Shown here: positions 56,443 to 64,000 of the stretch, in pieces | Numbering within the stretch: the first letter of the stretch is position 1 | Layout: every line of letters begins with the position of its first letter | Origin: Macrothele yani | Lineage: Eukaryota > Arthropoda > Arachnida > Araneae > Macrothelidae | DNA: 64,000 bases | Assembly: GCA_039090855.1 (NCBI GenBank) | Contig: CM076990.1 | Location: 203,846,490 to 203,910,489, forward strand | Reading direction: 5' to 3' | The notes under the pieces: model-generated | Told to the model about the DNA's origin: nothing | The model's input: only the letters and a program-made list of their open reading frames with translations | The model's database searches: none | Program-made: the position numbers and the translations under genes

Positions 56443-57735
56443 TACACTCGTGGACAAAAAATTTGCACACCTAGAAGAAAACATGCTACAACCGCGAAAC
56501 TTTGCAAATAGCTAGGGTGCGTTTGGTGCGAGTGCGCATAACCGCACACCTTGTGGCGGCGCTGCAAGCACGAACCAGCAGCCTTATAAACCGGCGTGTA
56601 GTCGATGCCCCATGAAAGAGAAAAGCACCGGCCGGCGCAAGCAAGAGTATAGAGTGACAAGAATGCCGGGTAGACACCAGAGACGTCGATGTACGCGACT
56701 TACGGGCTTTGAGAGAGGCCTGATCATCGGGCTGAAAACAGCAGGTCGGTCGGCGCGCCGTATAACCCACCACGTGGATCGTTCTGACCATACCGTCCGA
56801 CTGTGTTGGGAGCAGTGGACACGTGACGGCACTGCCGCACGGCGGGTGTCTCCGAACGAACCCGGAGGACCATCCGTAGAGAGGATCGACAGTTCGTACG
56901 GCAGGCACGAATGGATCCCACGAGAACCCTGTCCTCTCCCCAGGCAAATGTAGCGGCTCTTGTGTGCCAACGAGCCATTTCCTGAAGTCTCGCGGAAGCG
57001 AATCTGCGATCCCAGCGCCTCTTACGTGTTCTGCCATTAACACCGGATCATCGCCGGCTCTGCTTTGCAATGGTGCCAGGCGAGAGCAACGTGGAACGCC
57101 ACAGACTGGCGACGTGTGGTGTTCAGAGATTGGTGTCGGTTCGTTTTGGGGACAGATGATCATCGTGTCCGGGTGTGGAGGTCCCGGGGTCAACGGCACA
57201 ATTCCAACCTTGCTATCGAGCGTCCCACCTACCCCACTGCAGGCATTACGGTCTAGGGAGCCTTTATGGTTTATTGCCTACGATAGCCGATCAGCTCTAG
57301 TAGTGGTACGTGGATCATTGTCGGGCCAGCGGTATGTGGATGAGATCATATGGCCCCATGTGCTCCCACTCCTGGGCGGGAATTCTAGGTGCGCTTTACC
57401 AGCAGTGATAGTGCCATCCCGCACACTGCTCGGGTTTTCTAGGACTGCCTACGTCATGTCCATACAGTTCCATGGCATGCCCGCTCACCGAACATGTCCT
57501 CTATCGAGCATGCGTGGGACCAGTTGAAACGCCGGTTGACTCTGTGCCGCACTATCCGGGATTTGGAGCACACCGTCCAACAAGTGTGGGCCCTCTTCAG
57601 CAGGACATCAGGCGTCTGTTCGCCTCTATGCTGGACCATATTGCAACATGTATCACCGCACGAAGCGGTGCGACGCGCTATTGAAGATGACCGGACTACG
57701 TGCCAGAGATGCCTCTGTAATTGTCCTGCATTAAT
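56443..57735 (+). mobile_element. Tc1-like transposon inserted in the minus RTE, right end lost
   Basis: Left terminus TA-CACTCGTGGACAAAAAATT (56443 on) is a Tc1-type end placed exactly in the RTE reading frame. The matching right TIR is absent; family B SINE sequence follows directly at about 57735. Confidence 0.82.
56663..57710 (+). pseudogene. Tc1-like transposase, frameshifted
   Basis: Start ATG 56663 (MPGRHQRRRCTRLTGFERGL). Helix-turn-helix with SARRITHHVDRSDHTVRLCW, EQWTRDGTAARR; the frame shifts near 56850. The core at 57065-57256 has WCQARATWNATDWRRVVFRD, where FRDWCRF replaces FSDESRF, so the first Asp is kept but the Glu is lost. A stop and further frame changes follow; the third motif SSIEHAWDQLKRRL (Glu present) is at 57494 on. 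The second Asp region is deleted or unrecognisable. Confidence 0.85.
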
Positions 57736-58202
57736 ACACACAATCGACGTGGATTAGGAACATCAAACAGAAGTCATTTCTCTTTCCACGTTTTTAAGTG
57801 AGTCACGGAAATGAATTCAGGGTCTTCCAGTTACGCGCTGGACATGCTACCACTGCACCGCAGCGGCCTCGAATTCTCCAGACTCACATGTGATTAATTG
57901 CCAAACCACATGGCTGGTTGCTTCTTGGAGACCCGCACAATGGTGGGGATTCCTCAAAGATGGTAAGAAGCAATTGGTGCAGTGGTAGCATGTCCAGCGA
58001 GTAACTGGAAGACCCTTGGTTCGATTTCCGTTGGCGGCCGATGATACTTTTCCCGTGACTCACTTAAAACCGTGGAAAGAGCCATGCCATCTGTTTGATG
58101 TCCCAAATCTACGTCAATTGTGTGTATTAATTATTCATTCGTATACTAGTTATTTGTTCAGTTGCTGCCTAACATCTTTGGTAGGCAGCAACTGAACAAA
58201 TA
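57735..58202. mobile_element. Two family B SINE units in inverted (tail-out) arrangement
   Basis: A minus unit (57735-57960: complement of GTGCAGTGGTAGCATGTCC with GTAACTGGAAGACCC) is followed by a plus unit (about 57966-58180) with A box GGTGCAGTGGTAGCATG and B box GGTTCGATTTCC. Both carry ACGTGGAAAGAG and ATC(T/C)ACGTC words. Same family as 40676-41246. Confidence 0.82.
58151..58202. repeat. Perfect 21-bp hairpin at the end of the inverted SINE pair
   Basis: TATTTGTTCAGTTGCTGCCT plus A (58151-58171) is the exact reverse complement of 58182-58202. Loop of 10 nt (ACATCTTTGG). The left arm is the family B tail. Confidence 0.93.
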
Positions 58203-59099
58203 GTACTGAGATTTGAATTGACAAAAATCTTCTATAGAAAAATAAAATCAGTTATCTCCTGCAACATGAGGAATCTGTGATATAAATTTCTTTTTGAATA
58301 GTGCGATTCTTTTTTGGCGTTGCAATTTTCACAAACAGTAATGTACGCATTTGCTCGTCGTAACAGAAAAATTCGGTAATATTAAGATACAATAAGCTGT
58401 ACGTAAAAATGGTACATTCAATAGGCGTCGAAAGTGTTTCAATCTGATTTTTGAGCAACGATATGAAGCAAAATATATTTTGAAATCGGTGGAATTTGCA
58501 TTTCGCTCTTGGCGGCGAAATTATGGATCAGATAAAGATTAAAAATGCTAGGATCATCGTTCTCACTGTTCTAGCTTCCCAAAGCAAAAAGAGGCCGGGA
58601 TATTAAATCAGACTTAGAGGTACACAGAATAAACGTATACAGACAGATACATGTATATAGTGAAGGTATAAGTACATCCTTTAGTTTTCAAAGAACGTGC
58701 AGGAAACTTTTCCACTTTAACACGCTTCGGTCGAAAGGAAGTGCAAAGCAGATGCACCCTTAAATTTAAAACAAACATTCTTGAAATGGTCCCATCCAAA
58801 CAATTGTCTTTGCACGATATCTGACTCACACAGCATCCCGTCACGTTGCTCTGCTGGCCACGCCCTTTCGAGCTCTGCATTTTGTGCTCCGCCTGTATCT
58901 AGCGCCCACCGCCGAATTAATTTGTGTTTCTCTCGTGCATGAATGTCTGCGCTCTCTTCCTAGTCATTCTTTCGAGTTGGTACATGCATATTTTGCCGAT
59001 ATTCCTTTATAATTCATTTCGTTGGGCCTGTTTACAATTCATCTCGTTGGGCCTGTTTACAATCTGCCCATCGTGACTCGCCTTGACTTTTTGCTCTAA
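58203..59099. other. Mostly unassigned sequence
   Basis: Holds a 26-bp direct repeat at 59012-59062 (AATTCATTTCGTTGGGCCTG then TTTAC). No gene recognised. Confidence 0.4.
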
Positions 59100-62000
59100 A
59101 ACTGTCTGCTGCATGTAGTAGCCTTCCTGCTGCTGTGTCTACGTTTGCCTTCCGTGTTTGCGCTCCAATCATCGTTAATGGTTCTCTGCGCTGCCTTCAC
59201 CGGTGTGTGGATTACCTTCCTTGTGTTCCACCCATTGACAGTGGTTCTCTGCGCTGCCTTCTTCGGTATGCTGATCGCCTTCCTGGTGCCCCACCTTGTT
59301 ATAGTGGATCTGTGTGCCCTTCGCCGTGCATTTCTACACATTGTCCATGGCCTGTGCTTCTGCTTCTAAATTCTATTTCCCTCTCACGTCACTATGTGCT
59401 GCTTCGATGACTTGTCCTCCAAGTGTGCTGGATGCGTCCCAGGACTGCTCTTCTCCTCATCCTGCTACAGATCCGTGTTCAACGTCTCCGACTTTCCTCG
59501 CGACAGCCTTGGACTCCTATATTTCACGTCAAGGTTCCACGCTTATTGCACACGTACAATGCTTTCAACTCTTAGTTTAAGTGTCAAGTTCGACGCCTTA
59601 CCCAATGTCAAGTTGCATGTCTATACAGTGTATGTCTGCATTGTCATTTCTCCCTTCCGGTGCAATTACACATTTCGCCAGCAAGCCTAAGTCCATTCTT
59701 GTATATATTTTTTCACCTGAGTTTGTTCCTCAAGTCCTATCAGACTAGCCTTTCCGTTGGAGATCATAGCTTGGTCCCTATCCTCCTTGCACATTCTCCC
59801 GTTTTTCTTAATTTGTAACTGTACCTCCGGACGTTTCCGATGAGTTTTTACATGCTTTTTCCTTCTCGGTGTGGCCGCGTTCTTGGTGATATCCGCAAGA
59901 TACCCGCCGCCCATGTTGATCAAGGTGATCGTCCTTATTTTGGCTTCCGCCGCCAAGACTTAGTTTTTTTCCCTGACACAGACTGTTTCTTACTGCCCCA
60001 CAACTTTTCTGGTGATTTGTTGTCATCACAACGTCGCATTCAACGTATTCACTGCCTATCATTGCATCTCATGTAAACAGCCTGGTCACCATTTCTCGCA
60101 ATGCCCCCTCATTTCTTCCTAGTCTTCTTCAACGGCTGCTCAAGTTCCCGTCACAGAACCTCTTTCTTCTGCTTCCAGTTACCACGCTTTCGCCTGATCA
60201 GTTCACACCTTCTTAGTCTCCATCTCCATCATCTGCCTCCGTTGGTCTTTTTTCCTTCCTCGCCAGCATCGTCTGTTGTGGGTACATCTGGATCTACTGC
60301 TCCTGTTTCGGTGCCTTCGTCTGTATTTCTTTCTTTTTCATCGTCTGATGTTTGCGCTTTGTCACATCCTGTTGCTGCACCTTCTCCGCCTGTTCAGGTG
60401 CTGCCTTCTTTGTTTTCGCAAGTCACCTCGTCTATCTCGATCCCGGGATTTTCTGCTCCACCATCGCCGCTGCGTACGTCGGCTACGCCACCCTCAGACG
60501 CTCATCTTTCCTCCACTGGTTCCAGTACTCCGGTGTGCTCTCCGCCCTTTTCACCTTCTCGGGGCTCTTCTGATGCTTCTAGTGCCGTTGTCTTTGTTTC
60601 ACCTTCTGGTCGCCATGGTCTGTCCCCGCTCTTTCGCACAGCTCCTCTTCTAGTCTCGTTTGAAACCCCACCCTCCCCGGCTTCTGTTGTTCCTGCAGCT
60701 ACCACCTTACATGTGTCATCCGGACTTTGTACCCTATTCACCTCGTCAGAATCCCGAGACGCCGCCTGTTGTTCCTTCTACGTCGTCTCGTCCTCTTCGT
60801 CAACATTTCCCTACTGGTATTGCTCCTAATAAGAAGCGTCGTCATCGGTCTAATCGCAAGATTCGCGCTAAGCGTGCCGCTGTGATTATGTCTCCTCCTC
60901 ATCGTTCTTCGCAAGGCACCGCTCCTGATCCTGCTGCCGTCACTTTTGCTCGCGTTCTTGACAGTCCCTCTGTTGTGCCTGATCTTGTTGCTCGCCTTCA
61001 AGTTGTTCCCGAGTTTACGCAGACTCTTTCTCTAGATGCCGCTTTCCCATTGTTCTTTGACTCTTCTCACGATGCTACACTTAATCACTTTATTGCTTCC
61101 AACGATCCGGCAGTTTACTCATCTCTGGTTGACAATCTTAGCGCTTTTTACTTTTGCATTTTTTCACCTTTCGGGCTCTTACCCGGAAGTTGAATGTTAC
61201 TATGGTTGTCTTGACCACTTCATTTGTCATGCTCAACATCGTCTCCTTCTTCGGTGTCCACCTGATTAGCTCCTGTGTGGTTTTGTTTGATGATTGATTT
61301 CTGTTGTGTTTTCTTAGCTATGTTTCTCCCTGTCTCTTTGAGCCCTTGTTGTTTCGTTCTCCTCTTTGTGAAGTGTTTTCCCTCGTGCCTCGTTTTTTTC
61401 CCTCATCATTCTGCTTTTGTGACCTTTTTTCTGTGTGTTTTGTCTTACGATGTCCTGCCTGCATCCGCTTTACATGACCTTCACCAACTGCCTCGCACCG
61501 TTCGTTCTGGCTTCTGTTTTTCTGTGGTTCAAGCATGACCCCTGCCCGATTTTCCCGGAGTGCCATGTGTTGCTTCCTACCCTGCTATGTTTTGTATAGT
61601 ATGTCTAACTGCTATGCCACTGTTAGACAGAAAATGCCAATTTTAAAGAAAGTAATAGTTTTTTCCTTAATGTTTTTCTTTTCAATGTGGCATTAGTACC
61701 ATTATTTCTCTTTTTGTCGGAGGATGGCGCCCAATAACCACAGATGGACAGCAATAATTTCGCACCAATAATTTCGTTTTTTCCTTAAAAGGAAAAAGGA
61801 ATAGTTCCTGGGTTTTCTACTCATCATGTTGCTCCCTGGTTCCAGGTATGGTGCTTTCTCTATTTGCTGACTCAGCCGTTCCTCTGCTCAGTGACTGTTC
61901 CCTGTGTGCTTTGCCTCGTGTTGTATCTGCCACCGACTACAGCGCACGATTGTAATGTAACGGACTGCTTTGTGCCTCTGCCATGCTCCCTTTCTTTCTG

Positions 62001-62470
62001 TGATGCCTTGTACTGTATGTTTACTACAGACTGGATTGCGTCGTTTGTTTCAGCTCCGAGATTTTGGCTGTTTTTACTATGCCATGCATTTTCCGGTTCT
62101 CTTGTGTTCTGGTCCTTGAGACACATTGAAGAAATGTTGAAACCGTCACGTTCTTTTTGGAATGTCTTTTCAACTGCTGCGGTTCAAAGCTAGAAACGGA
62201 GAGATCTTTAAGATAACGACAGGAACGAATACAAGACTTTTTGAAAATAAATTACTTCTTCATCATCCTCCATTACCCTTTATACAAATATCTCAGAAAC
62301 TATCCAGATTCGAATGATAAAGATGTAGCTCCTTCCGGTTCACACGATGCTAACGAATAGCTATTCTGAAACAGGAAATGTCCGGGGGTGGGGGTGGGGG
62401 CAGCTGAAATCGTGGAACATTTTTTAAACATCTCAAAAACTATCGGGGTTGAAAAAATAAACATGGAGTT
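59100..62470 (+). mobile_element. Gag-like repeat element, plus copy, with satellite monomers at its 3' end
   Basis: Longer on the 5' side than the minus copy: a leader with a ~63-bp duplicated unit (TGGTTCTCTGCGCTGCCTTC at 59178 and 59241), then the gag-like ORF (about 59840-61190, frameshifted), ~1 kb of pyrimidine-rich sequence (61195-62160), then satellite-type monomers (62165-62470, continuing after a solo LTR at 63813-64000). It aligns over the gag, 3' UTR and satellite parts with the minus copy at 48131-50690. No RT, protease or integrase is seen. Confidence 0.75.
59840..61193 (+). pseudogene. Gag-like protein with CCHC knuckle, frameshifted copy
   Basis: Segments in several frames match the minus copy in order: SRCGRVLGDIRKIPAAHVDQ and GDRPYFGFRRQDLVFFPDTD (59840-60000), YHCISCKQPGHHFSQCP (about 60056-60106; C-X2-C-X4-H-X4-C kept), the Ser/Pro-rich stretch (60260-60600, GSTAPVSVPSSVFLSFSSSD), and the basic patch NKKRRHRSNRKIRAKR (60828-60875) followed by PDLVARLQVVPEFTQTLSLD. 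Zinc ligands and the basic patch are conserved between the two copies despite frameshifts, which suggests they were under selection before decay. Confidence 0.7.
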
Positions 62471-63812
62471 TGTAAGAACGGACACATTAACGATGTTAAT
62501 TCATTTCAATGATAAACATTATGTGGTTTTTTTTACCAAAGAAAACATCGCAAGTTCCCAAAATGGCGACAGAGAATTCGTAAATATGTTTAATCCTTTT
62601 TTTGGGGGAAGGCGAGATGTATGACAAAAGACTTCAGGTTCTCACGCCTTAGAAAGGGCGAGGACTTGTTCTACGAACTGAAAGTATCGCCAAGGACGCT
62701 GTGACTTTCACAGATACATTGTTCATTTTCACTAGGCGCATACAAGTCTGAAATGCAGACATACTCTTTTGTATAGTTATAACAATGTGTATTGTATTGC
62801 TACGGATGTACTACGACGATAGGATTGCTTTCTCGGAAGGAGGCACTCAATAATGTATAGCCTGAGGATAAGCGAGGAATGCGCAAGGTAGATTTAAAGG
62901 TCTAGGAGCCCGATTCCCGGAAAACGACTAGGGATGGGGCAGGTGAAGGGAGCGAGAGGTGACACGTGGCGCGAGAGGAGAGCAGCATGTTGAAGGTCAG
63001 CGCCGTCGCCCTTGAAGAAGGAGCAGCGTGAAGGGGGGGCGAAGAGGTCGCTCCGAGTGGACCTGTTTGAGCAGTCTGTCTTCGGAGAGCGAAGGTGATA
63101 GTCCTCCGATAGAAAGGAACGCGTTTGCGTGGATGGTGTGGTGGGCTCTCGGAGTCCACGGGGAAAGAGCGGGCACCGACCTAGATGAAGTAGGTCGCCG
63201 CTACAGAAGGAATCTACCCGGAGTCAGGGATACCGGTAGAGTAGCTGATGATATACTACTGAATTACGGACTTAGTACAGTCCACTGAAGCATCGATTAG
63301 AGAAGGATAGCTAGAAGACTAGTCCTGAAGCATCGATAAGATAGAGGTATATCTAGTGTCAAGGAGACCCTAAGTTAGGACGCCAACGCAGGGTGAGATT
63401 TCTACAGAATTCGATCACCTTATCTTGCGCGTTCCACGATCTTTGCCAGGTCCAGTCATAACGAGGTCACTTTCAAGAGCGAGTAATCCGCCGCCATCAA
63501 AATTCTAGTTGATGAAGAATAAGTGTTTCGTATATGTGTTAACCAAGCGTTCTTTTCAAATTATGTCTGAAAGTGGATAAACTTCGGTATAACCAGCTGT
63601 TGTCGCTCTTGCCTCCCGATTCACAGATATATATATATAGTAAAGTGGGGGAGGTTTCTGTTTGTTCGCTCGAACAGAGTGAGAGAGAGAGTGTGTGTAC
63701 TTCCGGGAAGAGTAAACGAACTCTCTGCTTGTTGTGAGCCCGCTGCGCGTGCTCCTCGGATGCTTAAGTAGGAGGCGGCGCTAAGTCACGTGACGACACG
63801 TTCGCTCTTACA
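62471..63812. mobile_element. Solo LTR (1.34 kb) inserted in the satellite
   Basis: The ends are short inverted repeats, TGTAAGAACGGAC and GTTCGCTCTTACA (TG...CA form), flanked by GAGTT at 62466-62470 and 63813-63817. Satellite sequence continues across the insertion (CATGGAGTT | TTCCCGGTTCATACG). It has a TATA-like ATATATATATA near 63630 and no coding region of note. A DNA transposon with 5-bp duplications is less likely given the TG/CA ends. Orientation is not certain. Confidence 0.75.
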
Positions 63813-64000
63813 GAGTTTTCCCGGTTCATACGATTTACTAACGAATGGTCATTTTGAAATTTTGAAATTACATGGGGGGGGGGTGGGAATTGTCGGCTCC
63901 ATATTTTCTGAATCCTTTTTTTTTTGTAGGTATGTCAACTCTATTGCGGTTCAAACGATAATAATGGAGTTCTTTTCGGTTCATACGATTTTTTTTTGAT
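63813..64000. repeat. Satellite monomers in inverted orientation, cut by the window end
   Basis: Reverse-complement form of the 44.8-48.1 kb monomers: CGGTTCATACGATTTACTAA, CGAATGGTCATTTTGAAATT, poly-G after ACATGG, GCGGTTCAAACGATAATAAT. At least one and a half monomers are present. Confidence 0.88.

Noticed and set aside
48131..62470. One giant inverted duplication centred at 54.6 kb
   Set aside because: The RTE copies and gag-like copies are inverted about a common centre, but the arms are clearly diverged, and the sequences between them (mariner fragment on the left, Tc1 and SINEs on the right) do not match.
62902..63288. ORFs within 62.5-63.8 kb as genes
   Set aside because: They lie within the solo LTR, have no recognisable domain and overlap on opposite strands.

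Overview
This is a gene-poor stretch of a eukaryotic nuclear genome, almost certainly an arthropod (insect or arachnid; I cannot say which). The evidence is the repeat content: tRNA-derived SINEs with an internal B box, mariner (DD34D) and Tc1-like (DD34E) DNA transposons, an RTE-type and a Jockey/CR1-type LINE, and a solo LTR. I find no bacterial gene structure and no confidently supported host gene. The best host-gene candidate is a TATA-type promoter with a 75-codon ORF near 41.9-42.2 kb, and it is weak.

Layout. 0-8 kb: a 60/120-bp minisatellite, a SINE cluster with one SINE nested in another, and a LINE reverse transcriptase gene on the minus strand split by a 1.2-kb TIR transposon that itself carries a large foldback. 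8-25 kb: five Tc1-like copies (8.3, 14.0, 17.0, 18.8 and 23.6 kb), two mariners (11.1 and 20.8 kb), two long-palindrome elements (13.0 and 22.4 kb) and several tandem arrays. One decayed ~40-bp array (10.7-13.7 kb) is cut by a mariner and by a foldback. 27.2-31.4 kb: a mariner containing both a LINE that kept ORF1 but lacks ORF2 and a 340-bp MITE, each with clear target-site duplications. 32-39 kb: another mariner, a ~155-bp array carrying a repeated CTCF-like word, a 38-bp minisatellite, and a Tc1 relic with a near-perfect SINE inserted in it. 40-44 kb: a second tRNA-like SINE family and a LINE fragment.

44.8-64 kb is the most unusual part. A satellite of alternating ~146/167-bp monomers (44.8-48.1 kb) runs straight into the 3' end of a gag-like element on the minus strand (48.1-50.7 kb). 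That element has a CCHC zinc knuckle, a long Ser/Pro-rich segment and a basic patch. A second copy of the same element lies on the plus strand (about 59.1-62.2 kb) and also ends in the same satellite monomers, which are split by a 1.34-kb solo LTR with a 5-bp target duplication. Between the two copies are two inverted RTE LINEs whose 3' ends meet at a short AT repeat, a mariner fragment, a Tc1 and an inverted SINE pair with a perfect 21-bp hairpin.

Every transposase or reverse transcriptase gene here carries a stop, frameshift or lost catalytic residue, so I see no element able to move by itself. The nested insertions give a relative age order in several places.
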